Shown: in pieces, positions 11,931 to 24,175 of the stretch
How the letters are laid out: each line of letters begins with the position of its first letter
How positions within the stretch are numbered: position 1 is the first letter of the stretch
Position numbers and translations under genes: made by a program
NCBI GenBank assembly: GCA_005408345.1
Contig: SEMN01000484.1
Coordinates: forward strand, 335,620-399,619
Direction: 5' to 3'
Source: Macquaria australasica
Lineage: Eukaryota > Chordata > Actinopteri > Centrarchiformes > Percichthyidae
Length of the DNA stretch: 64,000 bases
The notes under the pieces: model-generated
Databases searched by the model: none
What the model saw: only the letters and a program-made list of their open reading frames with translations
What the model was told of the DNA's origin: nothing

Positions 11931-14718
11931 TATACAGGTTGAACAATTCTTAAATCTCACTGTAAGTCGACATACAACAACCTCTGCAGCTGCATCAATC
12001 TCATCCATGCATGTTGTATTTTGTGGCCTTTTTCTGTCACTGTTTTTCATGGGTTTAGCTAGATAGGTTGGCAGCTTTGGAGGAAGATGACGTCCCCATT
12101 TTTAATCCCAGCTTCAAAGCTCTGACAGGAACGGAATAATCTCAAATTAGCTGTGTCACACCATCCAGTTGTGTAAAATCCTACCCTGCTGGAAAACAAT
12201 GTCATGAGACCTTTCCTTATAGACACTTTATGACTCGCAATCACTGTGTCTCCAAGCTCGCAGCACGCCATGTTACAACTTGACAAACAAATGATGGTCA
12301 CTGTGACATTTTTGGTCATAATGCCTTCAGTACTGATAAGCAATGTATAAAATGACACCAGTAAAGACTTTGGTCTTCTTATGAGTCCAGTAAGAAATGA
12401 TCATTGTTTATTCAGCAGATGTGTTTCCGTTTCATGGTTCCACCTCAAGTGAGCCAAAAACTCTTGCGCAAAGGTTTAAAAGTTTTGTTGGATTCCCATT
12501 TCCATTGTTCATTAACACACATTTATCTTACACACATTCACAGAGAACCAAATGTTGCAGAATTCCCTTGAGGAGAGAAAAAACACCTTCAACATTCAGC
12601 ATCCCCATCTCCGTCTAATCACACAACCTCTAGAACAGATGGTTCAGTGGTCTTATCCTCGTGTGCTGGTCTGGGATCAAGCCTAACCAGAATCATTTCC
12701 TTTCCTTTCCTGTTTTTCCCTTTACTCTGTCTCTGTCAGTCTGTGTCAGTGCAGAGAAAATACTCAGGGGAGTAGAATGGCCTCTTTCTCTTGTAAAGAT
12801 AAAAACAGAAGCACTCCATGAGCATCACACACCAAAATCTGTCTTGACATACGCCTTGCACGACACAGAGGCATGGGCTTTTCAAGGCCAGTGCCAATTC
12901 AAGCTCACAATTCAGTGTAATTTAAAAGATGAGGAATTTCATTTTTGAACGGTTGCCTAACATGTGTAAAAGCATATTTATGTTCCAAGCCCTGAAACAG
13001 TTTCTACAATGTGGATAAGTGTTTTTCATTTTTTAAAGTGGTGCAAACGCTCCACTGTGCAGCAAAAATGCTTTACAGCATATAATGGTCAAAACACTAG
13101 CAATTCAAAAGCCAGTACTTTATTAACCTTTTGTATCAAAAAGTGACTGAACCTTATGTAACACACTCAGAGGGTTTGTGTCTTTTTAATTCCATATTCA
13201 GATATTGTGCACTTATCGTCGATAGTTTGAGGAAAAATACGCAATTGGAAAATAAAAGTAAGCTTTGGAACTGTTGACCTCAATCAAAACACTCAAGCTA
13301 TACAGAAAGCATTTTGTTTGGTGTGAAGTCTTAGTGGTGTCATGAGCACAGTAAAAGGTTGCAGTGCAGAGGATTCACAAAACAGTGGTGGTGTTCTGTT
13401 TGTTCTGCTGCTAGGCTTTTATTGTAAGGAGATATGCACAAATGTGTGCTATATAACATTACCAAAAAGCTAGAGTCATTTGAAGCCAATTATAGTCTGT
13501 TGTGACCGTAAGCAACTAGTACTACTAATGCACTAGGTTGTATTGAGAAAGGATTTCTTAAAAATGCCTACAAAATATGTTATATTTTATACTGATTTCC
13601 ACTGCTGATTTCAGCTTCTTCACGTTTTCTTTATCATGTCCTGCAGATCTACTTAGCCCTATTGTCTTTTCTTTGTTTATTTCCTATTTTATTATTTCTT
13701 CTTTCACGTTTTGGCTTAAAATTTAAAAAGCTTCAACATTCAAAAAAGACCCTGTTGACAGAAGCATTGTTAAAAGGCACAGCACTCTAAATTTTGATAG
13801 AAAATGTTTTACATAAGGCTTATCTCCTCAGCAATTTGTCGAAGGATGTTGTTAGTTTGCGACTTCCCGTGTCGTAACCACGAGCTCACGAGTTCCATTT
13901 GAAGGCAGCAATAGACACTTGATATATGTAGTGCAGTGTTGTGTAGTTATCATGCAGATTTGTTTCAGTATGAAACTATTGATTAATGCTAGCTCAGGAG
14001 ACAAATTCAGATCGAACAGTCCCTATGAGACAATGAACTCCTCTATAGCTATACAGTATCAAACCTCTGCCCTGTAGGTGTGGACACTGAAATACTAAAG
14101 TTTGAAAACCAGGTAAAGGTCCCTGTCATATAATTTACTTTGTGATATTTCCCCCTGCATTGCAGTGCTGCCGTGCACTCAGGTGATGTCCTTGGTGAAT
14201 TAGTAGGAGGTTATTTGCATCTCCAGATGGCTCACTTATCAATAATTCATCATGTTTTGAATACTTTCTCTTGCTCTTCATTCTTTGCGCTGAAACATCT
14301 AAATGTGAAATTTAACATAGAATGCTCCCATGGAGTTCTTTGTCACCCGAACCTTGGAAACACAAAGTTGCTTTGACATTGTATTTTCAAACTTAACTAA
14401 TGTAAAGCACATTTTCTGGACAATTCATTATTTGTCAAAACCATCTCATCATTCTATTCCTATAAACAAAACTGACATCAGTGTAAATGTAGTTATCAGC
14501 AACAGTTAAATCACTAGTAAACTTCACATCATCACATATACAGAATATGTGTCTCTATGGTAGTATGATTTGGGATAAAAGGATAAGTCAAGTGATTTTC
14601 TATATTTGTTGTACGGCCCAGTATCACCAGCAAGTGGAACAGCGAAGTTCTTCTGCGCGTCCAAGGGAAAGGTGGTGTTAGAAGGTTGGTGGTATAGTGA
14701 CTACTTGCAGGAATAGTT
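11931..14718. other. gene-free interval
   Basis: AT-rich DNA with short chance open frames only. A scrap near 13860-13920 resembles part of 7680-7745 (shared TTTGAAGGCAGCA), so both probably belong to one old dispersed repeat. No gene, RNA or clear element boundary is visible. Confidence 0.4.
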
Positions 14719-14932
14719 GTAGGCTTTTCACACTGCATATTCTTAGCCCAGGGCTATCCTTACTGGCACCTTTTAGTCCCGTGTTTATTCGATTTTCAGG
14801 GGATAACCCTGCAAACCTGCCCCGGAGCAGGGCCAGCAAGCCCTAGGCTAAAGTCGGGGTTAGAATGTGCCAGGACTGTGGCAGTGTGAAAGCTCCCTTA
14901 GCCTGGGGCTAAGTGCAGTGTGAAAAGCCACT
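14719..14932. mobile_element. MITE with GGCTTTTCACACTGCA ends
   Basis: The left end GGCTTTTCACACTGCA followed by TTAGCCCAGGGCTA is mirrored by the right end, TAGCCTGGGGCTAAG followed by TGCAGTGTGAAAAGCC. The body is about 210 bp and has no coding capacity. Confidence 0.7.
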
Positions 14933-15590
14933 GTGCCAGCGGCTCTGTGCCACAGAGAGGGAATTGTCTGCATTGTCCATGCCTCTCCATCCAGGATCTC
15001 ACCCAAACTCTGCGCTATTTTCCTCCTTTTTTGGCCTTTTCAGAGCAAATGTAAGCAATGCAAGCCGCTGGTTGCGTCCATGTTTGTTTTGGTACAAGAA
15101 CATGCGACAATTTTAGCCATGTTAATGTGTTTTAGAGTGGATTCTTCCTTTAAAATATTACCATACAAAGACAGTATACAGTTGTAGTGACAAATTGTAC
15201 AATAAAACAAAATCAATAAAGCTGCAGTATATAATTCATACAGACGACACTCACTGGCTGATATCCAATTTTCAGTTAACAGATCAATATTGGCCCCATA
15301 CACCAGTAGAGCCGTATATCTGTGTAAACCTATTTTTTCACTGCTGAGTGTTTCATCTTTAGTAACAACCAAGCAGAAACAACTCTTCATATGAGCTGGA
15401 GCACACAGCCTCTGGTCTCCTAGGCAACAAGCCAGGTTTCCCGCGGTAACAAATGGCTGAAGCCCATTGGTGGGAGGATGAGGAGCTCCCTGCAGCATTC
15501 CCATGGCAACCAGCTCTGTGGTTTCTGAGAATTGATGCCATGTTTTTTTTATAACTCTGTAACACCAGGCTCACCCCCATACTGACTCTA

Positions 15591-15610
15591 TCACACACAC
15601 ACACACACAC

Positions 15611-15669
<59 letters not shown>
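15591..15669. repeat. (CA)n microsatellite
   Basis: About 79 bp of CA dinucleotides with one CTA interruption near 15611. Chance CV-repeat open frames here are artefacts. Confidence 0.95.
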
Positions 15670-15677
<8 letters not shown>

Positions 15678-17679
15678 GATAGTTTTCTTTCACATAAACA
15701 TAAAAACAGCTCAGTTCTCCCAGTCAACAAAAGCAGAAATCCTGTTTGTCTCCTCTTGGTTTCTCTTTACCAAACTGTAACTTCACTAATTCAAATGGTT
15801 GCAATTAATTCCACATCTAGTGGCTTTCGGTTTCTTACCTGACTGAGGAAAAGGACAAAAAACTGTGACCCTTCTAATAAACGCATAGGATTTCTTTGGT
15901 GTTGTGTCATTAGCCTAGAGTGACTGCAGAGAGAATGAGATATGACAAAAGCTATGAGCTGCCTGTTATCATACAACCAACGCTACTGTCGCCACTGAAA
16001 GATGCAACCATTAGCCATTATTGTAAATGGTAATGTATGAACAGTATACTGTTTAATATTTGTCCGTATGGCCACAAATGAAAGCAGCAAGGTAGATTTA
16101 CTGTGCCAGTGTGGTATGATGTTGATATGATCATGTGAACACTGTGAACCAGCATTGTGATTCTCATGAAATAAAATAAGAATGTACAGTAGTACCATAG
16201 ATACACAAGGTAGGATAGAATATGTCAGTGATGTCAGACATATAATAATAACTGAGCCGAGAAATGTACTGTACCCTAATCATGTATATGAATGTTAGCT
16301 AGTCATGGTCTTGGTGCAGGTTGTCTATAGATACCTCTGCCTCTGAAAACATGTGTGCAGAGCTGTGTGCTAAAGAAGAGTTATTTTAAAACTGAAACAT
16401 GCTTCTACATCTGCAAGTCCACAAGCATGGTGTGCAGATGCTCGCAAAGGTGTCAGCCAACATGGCCAACTTCATTGGGGTTAGAAAGTATGCAGGATTT
16501 TAACTTCACTCTCAAGCTCTTCACCATGAATGCCTTAGAAAAGAGACTGTACAAAAGTGTGCACCATTATCTCCATTTGAGTGATCATTGCGTCTCGTCA
16601 TCTCCATGACGACAGGCTTTTGAGCCCACCTTCGAGTGTGGCCATTCTAAAAAGCTATAAACACTTTTACCTTTAGACGCAGTCAGACAAACCGTCGTAC
16701 AGTTTGTGTCCTGTCTCCTTCCAACAGTCAGACAGAACTTCGTACGAACTAGTTCGATTCAAGCATGCCCCAGCCTTTAGTATGCCTTTAGTATTTTATA
16801 TGACACTGGCGGAACTGTACGTTATGGTTAAAACTGTCCACACCAGAAAACTGACAGCATTAGTTGTTAGCTGAAACGTTCAAAACGACCTACCTTTTCC
16901 TGGCAAGTGACCTCTTGTGGTTGTGCAAATAATGATGGCCTTTCTACTGTAAGCAGCAAAAGCAGTAGAAGCGTGATGTTGTTAATACCACCATAAAAAG
17001 TCAGTGATGTCGACACTGGAGACCACAGTTTGTGTACTGTCTCCTACCAACAGTCAATGTTTGTTTCTTTTAACAATAAATGTGATCTTTTGCTTATCGT
17101 AACTATGACCACGATCTTCCCCTTACCTTAAACCACTATCTAAAACTTAACCAGACCTTTACCATAGACGTGGCAGATCAGAAAACAATGGCTGCGTCCT
17201 AAATCACTCCCTCCTTCACTCAGTCACTATTCCCTACATGAAAAAAAAAACACTATAGTGAGCAGTAAATTGAGATTTTGGAAATTCTTTTGACTCATTT
17301 TTTTCCTGCTTCAGTTACCACCAGACTAGTTATTCCATGGCTGTTAGTACATTAGCTAACATTAGCTGATGACATACGCTCTGATGAACAGCTGTCCTTT
17401 AGCTCTAGCTAACCAATACGGTTATTTCTGTTCCCAAAACAGCTCTAAATTCAAAAGGATTTGTAAAACTGAAACTCTGCATTGTGACTTCTGCTATTGA
17501 CTTCAACATATTTGTCTGTTTCTTCTGATACCAGATTGGAAATTGCCAACAGGCATAACTGATACCACTGATGTACCAGTATTACCTCTATGTCTTGTCT
17601 ATCTCTAGCAATTTTGTACCACTGGTACATAATATAATCTTATAATCTCTCTGTATATCCAACAGTGTATCAAGCAAAG

Positions 17680-17708
17680 AACACACACACACACACACAC
17701 ACACACAC
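17680..17708. repeat. (AC)n microsatellite
   Basis: Uninterrupted AC dinucleotides. Confidence 0.95.
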
Positions 17709-17838
17709 TGGGTAATCAGGCCCTCTTTGATCATCCTGGTTTGACTCAGTGGTTGCTATGCCAACAGGCGAGATAAAAGCTTTGAGCTGCAGTACTATGG
17801 CTTTCATGACTGATGCAACATTTACCGTAACCCCCGCC

Positions 17839-17881
17839 ACACACACCCACCCACTCTCTCACACACACTCACACACACACA

Positions 17882-17931
<50 letters not shown>
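17839..17931. repeat. compound (CA)n-(CT)n-(CA)n microsatellite
   Basis: CA blocks flank an uninterrupted CT block (about 17881-17902), forming a long pyrimidine/purine-alternating and then pyrimidine-only stretch. Confidence 0.95.
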
Positions 17932-17932
<1 letters not shown>

Positions 17933-18062
17933 AGAGAGCAGTTTCTTTTAGTTTTTCTCCAACAGTTTGGCAGCTTTAGTATTTAGGTCACCTCTTTGTG
18001 GAAGGAGAGAGGGAGGAGGGAAGGAGCATCCCAATGTAATGGGTGTTGTTCATTGGTCAGAA

Positions 18063-18105
18063 CACACCACACACACACACACACACACCACACACATACA
18101 CAGGG
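18063..18105. repeat. (CA)n microsatellite
   Basis: CA dinucleotides with CCA interruptions. Confidence 0.9.
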
Positions 18106-19924
18106 TACCCTTCTGATTGATTCAGTGCTGCTCTGCTGTCTCCATCCCTCTGTGACTCTTTCTGTCTCGCTGTCCTTGCTGTTCAGAGGCTCTGGGAGGC
18201 AGAGTGTCTTGTCCTCCTTCATCTTCCTCCCTCTTGTCTCTCTCTATCTCCATTCTCTTCACTTCTTCCTCCCTCTTATCTAGCATGACCTATATTTCTT
18301 CCCATGCCTTGGCCCTTTGATTCCTCCCTGTATTTTCTTCTGTACCACCTCCGCACACATTAAAAGACACACACACACACACACTAAGACATACACACAG
18401 TCCCACAGAAGGATGGGGGTGGGGTGGAGTCCCTAAATCCATTTAGAGCTGTTAAGGGTGGAGTTCTAAAATAGAATGCCAAGCTAAGCCCTGAGTGAAC
18501 CCTGTTTCAGAACACTGCCTGTGTGTGCGTGTCCGTGTGTGTGTGTGTGCAACTGTGCATGTATGTGTGTGAGAGAGCGAGAACGGAAGGTTAAGGATAT
18601 AGTGCCTCCTATGGACAAACAGCATCCCCTCCGTGTTGACATGTATAACTCCACACTGCCACCTGCTGAGCCTTGTTCAAGAGTACAACCACGTTTAATT
18701 TTTCCATCACAATCAGATCGCCTCTCTGCTTCCCCCTAGTGGTGACAGCATTGTAACTGCAGGCTGAATAAATCCTGTTCTACATGATGATCCTGTTGAT
18801 TGAACACATGTCCCATGAAAGCATGTTCAGATAACTTTTTTCTTCAATTACAATTCTACACAAAATGTAACAAATGCAGCTGTTATGCTGTTAACTATGG
18901 TGCTACTACTAACAAGAAGTGAAAATTTTTTGGTCTGTTGTCATCAGTGTAAATGTGTGTAAATGCAATCAAAAACACGTTTCAGTGATTTGAAAAAAGA
19001 AATGGCATTAAAGTGGGGGTACACAATGAAGTATTACATTCTTTTGTTACATACACATATAAAGCTGCATGTATGTACACTTTTATCGATCCTGAAAAGA
19101 ACACATGACATTATGGTAAAATTGGATATTGTGCTTTTCATAATAATGCTAGTCTTACAACAATATTTGAAATGCCATAAACTGCTGTGTTATTAACTCA
19201 CTAACCCTGCTTAATATCACATATTTTCTTTGGCCTGTCATTGTATAATGGTGTATTTGTATCTTTACTAAAAAGAGTCTTATCTTTGATTGATGGTCAT
19301 TTTATCTGCTTTTCAGGAGAATATCCCTAATTGCATATTGAAATCTATGTCATTAAGACATTGTTAATGTTGAAATTTGCTACAGACATTGTCCCCCTCA
19401 GGATGAATTGTAATAACTTTGGTGATCCTGTGACTTTTCATCTAGCCACATCACCAGGTCAAAATTTTAACCTGTCCAATACTTTGGTTTAAATACCTGT
19501 AAAACTAAAGACTAATCATTCTAATCAGCCTCAAAAGTACTTTGGGTAGTTAGCATGCTAACACGTAGAACTAAGATGGCACACAAGGTATATGTTATGC
19601 CTGCTAAAACCTTCCTTTCTTATCTCCTTTAGCATTTTGTGAGTAAATCAAACTGAAAGTGTAAACAGTGGATATTGAAAAGTGAGGTGGAGATGTCTCC
19701 CTTATCCCCAGTGGAAATTATGCCTTTGACTGAAAATGATTATTACACACTGAAATGCTGCACGTCATTAAAACTGAATCACAGTTTGAACTGGATGGAA
19801 ACGTCTAATCGCAACTGCAATCTCCCACCGTCAGGAAAGTAAGGAAGGCCTCCACTTCCTCCAATTCTCTCTCTGTTTGCTTATTGGACTGCACTTCATC
19901 CTGTGGTCCTTGTGTGAGTGAGGA

Positions 19925-19928
<4 letters not shown>

Positions 19929-19984
<56 letters not shown>
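19929..19984. repeat. (GT)n microsatellite
   Basis: About 56 bp of uninterrupted GT dinucleotides. Confidence 0.95.
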
Positions 19985-19986
<2 letters not shown>

Positions 19987-21436
19987 GCAGTCCTCTCAGT
20001 CAGTCATACAGTCAGACATAAACACACCAACAGCATGCTACACCAGAGGAGCTTCAGAAAGGCCGGCGTCCAGTGCACCCCAGGGTGAGCCCACTGATCT
20101 GTTTCTCCATTCAGTCCACAGCAGCTCTATGCCTGTTTTCATCGCCTGTTTTTTACTGTAACACCCTTGTTGGCATATTTTTGTATAGTGCAAACAGAGA
20201 ACGGACTGTAACTGAGTCATTCACACAATCTACTGCCTTTGGGTGCGGTAACTCTCTCTCTCTCTCTCATTATTTTAACATTGTATACTAACTGTCAGAA
20301 AACCATATTGGTGTAGCAATTATTAACACATGGACTAGGAAAAACTACTCTACTATGCTTACTATGTTTTCCAGGGTAACTACAAACAACAAGCAATCAT
20401 TTTGTGAACTACATGTTTTACTCAGCTTTTTCTTTACTGGGCTTTAGAGGTGCTGGTAGGCAGATCATAGTTTTGCTTTCTGACACCTCAGTACTGTGTC
20501 CTCAGATGCTTCACTTTAATACTCAGCTGTTTTGGCCTGAGCCCAGCAGCTGTGTTTGTAGAAGGCATCCAGCTTCCACTAGAGGTCACTGTGTCTAAAC
20601 CTAATACTCACCCACTGCATATAGCTTACAGTAACTAAGGTTTAAGGACATTGAGTTTAGTACATGGAGATTTGTACTGCTCTGATCATTTTAACATTTC
20701 CAAAAAAAAATATTGTGTATGTATGTAATATACAGTGTACAACATAGGCCACTCTCAAGTATGAACCAAAGGATTTGTACATTTTGTAATTATACATTTA
20801 CAATGTGTCACATCTCCCTACATGAACTTTAAAGCCTATGCTATCGGCAAGGTTGCCAAACTGAAAGTAACAATAAGGATAATGGTGTGAAGTGTGCGTT
20901 TTTCTGCCATAAGGTGAAACAGGAGAGTGAGAGAGATGTCAGTCAAGCCCACGTCTGAGGAGAGGACTCTTCAGCACAAGTGAAAACATTAAAAACCACA
21001 GCAGAACATACTGATTATCTAAGAGCAACAGTCACAAAAAAAATAACACAAATGTAGCAGTTAAATTGTGGAACCAAACCTAATGCAGATGATCAACAGA
21101 TTAAAACAATTACATTCATGGATAATGATAGTTCCATCGAGGTTGACGAACTTGGGTTAAATTAAAGCAGCTTGTAAGTGAGTAACGAACTTACTATTTG
21201 ATCCTTTGAAGATGCCTTTCCTAGTTGTGCTATTGTGCTCTTTTGTCTTTTTGTTTGAGATTGTGGCTTTGTCTTGTGATGTATTCTAATGTGATGTGAG
21301 TTTGTCTTGTCATAAGTCTTGTCCCTATATAGTCCTATATAATGATATAGGGATGAGGTTGCAGCAATGGTCATGTTTGTTTTCTCTAAACATGATGGTG
21401 ATCTTTTCCTAAATAATTGACTGATTTTAACCTTAA

Positions 21437-22440
21437 AGCTGCACTAATGAACATTGTTATGTTCAAATGACTACGTGTAATGGGAAAGGGGTCACTTGTA
21501 GTGACAAAAACACAGAAAATGATCACACAACTGTACCATTCCCTTCAGCTCTTCTGAACATTTTAGCGTCTTTCAGCTTTCATTGCTTTTATGGCTTGCA
21601 ACTTTAGTGTTTTGGTTCAGCATCACCGCTCTCATCAACCTTGTTTCCAGCAGCAGCTGTTTTCAGTATAAAAGCTCTAAAAACCTAGCTTATGTTTTAT
21701 TTGCACTGGCAGATGCGTTCAGTCTCCCTCCCATTCAGACAGAGGTCCAGCCGACCTGGCCTGGGTCGGGCCAATCACAACGGTTTATCTAATATGGGGC
21801 GGGTTTGATACGATGACTGTATTTTCGTAAACAACCATGATGGCTGCCGCTGATGTGGAACGTTCTGAATCCGCTATCGCGTCAGTATTAAACAAACTGG
21901 ATGGTATATTTTCTCTAAAAGAAGAACAAAGAACTGCACTTAAAGCTTTTGTTGATAAGAAAGATGTGTTTGCTGTACATCTGACAGGATTCGCTCAGCA
22001 CTACATCACACATTTTGTTGCTCTGATTGGTTGTAGGTCCATCCAATTGCATCCAGAGGCATTTTGGTCTGTGTCCGTTGATAACGCCCCTTGGAAATGG
22101 AAAATGAACTGAGAGGTCCCAGACTAATTCACATTTGCGTCAGGCTATGAAAAACCCACTACGTTACATGCCCAGCACCAAACAGCAGACAGCAAAAACT
22201 GTTAATGCAAGTTTAACCAAATTGTTGTACACAAAAGTTGAAGTGTTGAAAAATGTACTGACCTACAGTACAATATGTTGTCATTTGGGTATGAGGACTT
22301 GTAATTGCCTTAAAACAGGAGGTGTATTGCTAAGCTTATTGGTCCAGTTCGTCCTCCAACACTTGGCAGTCATTTTGAGCTGTTATCTAGCCAGGCTTAA
22401 TTATTGGTGCTTTAATGAGAAGAAGATTCCTCTTGCAGCT
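21437..22440. mobile_element. AGCTGCA MITE family, full-length copy carrying a second insertion
   Basis: Flanked by TTAA (21433-21436 and 22441-22444), with inverted ends AGCTGCA on the left and TGCAGCT on the right. The 5' section (GTCACTTGTAGTGAC, TTTTAGCGTCTTTCAGC, CTCATCAACC) also appears near 23340-23490 and 44650-44800. Relative to those copies, about 450 bp beginning after AAAAACC near 21687 and ending before AAAAACC near 22150 is extra. That extra block contains the helicase-like remnant. Confidence 0.65.
21837..22010 (+). pseudogene. RecQ-like helicase N-terminal remnant
   Basis: The open frame 21837-22112 begins MMAAADVERSESAI. Its middle (SLKEEQRTALKAFVDKKDVF) closely resembles the start of the RecQ-type helicase proteins carried in high copy in fish genomes, where a Q-motif-like region leads into a Walker A LPTGFGKS motif. 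Here the Walker A is damaged (HLTGF then AQ, losing the GKS) and the frame runs into unrelated repeat sequence. It cannot encode a helicase. The assignment is from memory of the family and should be searched. It is probably the leftover 5' end of a transposon or retrogene, internally deleted into a short passenger element. Confidence 0.5.
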
Positions 22441-22732
22441 TTAAAGTAATTTTTTTGTTGTTGTTATATTGTCCATCCCCTGAATTGTTTTTCCTCCTCC
22501 AGTCTCACATCTCCTCCTCTTTGCCTCCCGCGCCAACCACGGTCTCTCTCCATTGTCATCATCACACACTGATTATTAGTGTGAGCAGTGAGGGGCAGTG
22601 TGGTTATTATGGCTGTCCCTCAGTCTGAAGTATGGGAGGCGTGCTGAGTGAGGGCTGCTCCGTCCCTGATAGACAGAGTATCACATGTTGGCTCAGCCTA
22701 GAGGACACTTCTTACAGTAACATGCCATGGGA

Positions 22733-22794
22733 TTAAAATATAAAAAATGAACACCTGCAGCCAGGGAACTTTCTGACTTCAGCAGCACTTGAAG
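22733..22794 (+). promoter_or_regulatory. possible non-coding first exon and promoter
   Basis: A TATA-like AATATAAAAAA (about 22737-22747) is followed by a short non-repetitive segment ending GAAG at 22794, directly before a consensus splice donor GTAAGT (22795-22800). The flanking 22500-22730 is G+C-richer than the surroundings and does not look like a repeat. It lies 13 kb upstream of the first coding exon of kcnmb2, which has an acceptor at 36039/36040 and so needs an upstream leader exon. The link is speculative; no transcript evidence is available here. Confidence 0.25.
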
Positions 22795-23236
22795 GTAAGT
22801 TCAGACAGTTTGACAGAATGAGAAAAGGTGGAAAACCTCTGATGGCATTTTGGTGTTCAAGAAGGTGTTTGGCCGAAAGTTTGAGGGGGTTCAGGATTAC
22901 TGAATATGATAAAGGTGAAACCTTGGTGTAAGAGTTAGTTCCACCACTTCTTGGTGAAGCTCTTCTGTGTAATGGCTGTCTTTGTCAATCACGGAAATGA
23001 AAACAAAATGAATGCAATGTGTCTTATGTCAGCTGTACTTTCTGACATCTGATAACTTTGCCTTCATTATGGTGGTTTAAAGCTCATGATGTTTTTGTTT
23101 AGAACAAAACATGTAAAAGCTTTCGGTAACAGGTTGAGCCACTGTTGTGTTATATCAGTTGAATGATGGTTAAAATTTGACATCTTGCCATTCTGAGAGG
23201 AAGCTTTATTTGACTCTCCTACACAACACTTCTGAT

Positions 23237-24175
23237 TTTAAAGCTGATACAATCAATATATTTGTAGTGGATATATTGGCAATATTAAATATTTTTATAT
23301 TGGACAATGGATCAAATGAGTATAAATGTGAAACAGGTCTCTCGTACTGATAAACCTACAGAGCATTATCACCCAATCTGCAGTTCCTCTCAGCTCTACG
23401 AAGCGTTTTAGCATCTTTCAGCTCATCGTTTTGGTTTTACGGCCCGAAACTTTACTGTTTTGGTTCTGTCTCACCGCTCTCATCAACATTGTTATTGGTC
23501 GCAGCCATAGACTGTAAATAAAGATGGACGACCCACTGTTCAAAAATATCCAGGATACTGGCGCTGCCATCTTGCACTGGTGACGTCATTTGAAGCCAGA
23601 GTCTGCGCAGTAGGTCCCACCCATACACCCGCCTGAACCAATCGCGAGCAAATCACAGTTGTCTATCATGACATCACACCCTCTTTTTATAGCATCACAT
23701 AACTAATTAAAACCAAACTTACTACCTAAAATGACAGAAACCATCTTTGGGAACATTTTGTTTGAAGTGTACTTTGATTTTTCAGTTTGGCCCATGTCCC
23801 ATCCACTAACATGGAGGAGGCGGGGCTTATGACCTATACTGCAGCTGCAGGCTTCACTTTTGGAGAACTGTCATGTCCTCCATCTTTATATACAGTCTAT
23901 GGTCGCAGCAAGCAGCTGTTTTCATCAGAAAGCTCTAAAAACCCACTCCGACAGAACAGTTAGCAACTAGCTTGGTGAACATATTGGAGCAAGTGAAAAT
24001 TGGACGAACATTCATCAAGTGGCCGGAAACATGACTCCAAATAAATGCTAAAGTTTCTCTGTGTCAGCTAGATGTGTTGGCAACGCTTAGCTAACATGTT
24101 TGCCATTTCAACTTACCGTATTGTTACAGCTTGTTTTTGCTGCCCCCAAAGAGACCAAAAAATCAGTTAATGCAG
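23237..24175. mobile_element. AGCTGCA MITE family copy, split by a hAT MITE
   Basis: Begins near TTTTAAAGCTGATAC and runs through the family landmarks (CTCATCAACATTG, AAGCAGCTGTTTTCA, ACATGACTCCAAAT) to TGCTGCCCCCAAAGAG. It is interrupted at 23506-23901 by another element with a perfect target duplication. Confidence 0.6.
23506..23901. mobile_element. hAT-type MITE with CATAGACTGTA ends
   Basis: Ends are CATAGACTGTAAATAAAGAT on the left and ATCTTTATATACAGTCTATG on the right, which are inverted repeats. It is flanked by an exact 8-bp duplication, GTCGCAGC (23498-23505 and 23902-23909). The 8-bp duplication indicates hAT-like transposition. The host repeat supplies the empty site: in the other copies the host sequence reads through at this point. 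Confidence 0.85.

Larger units (their letters stand above)
14933..21432. other. gene-free interval rich in CA/GT/CT microsatellites
   Basis: No exon with protein-family similarity was recognised. Dinucleotide arrays lie at 15591-15669, 17680-17708, 17839-17931, 18063-18105, 18369-18384 and 19929-19984. The rest is AT-rich DNA without clear element ends. Confidence 0.5.

Noticed and set aside
15040..15504. 154-codon minus-strand open frame
   Set aside because: No family similarity, no splice context, and it crosses repeat-like sequence; length is within chance for 64 kb of six frames.
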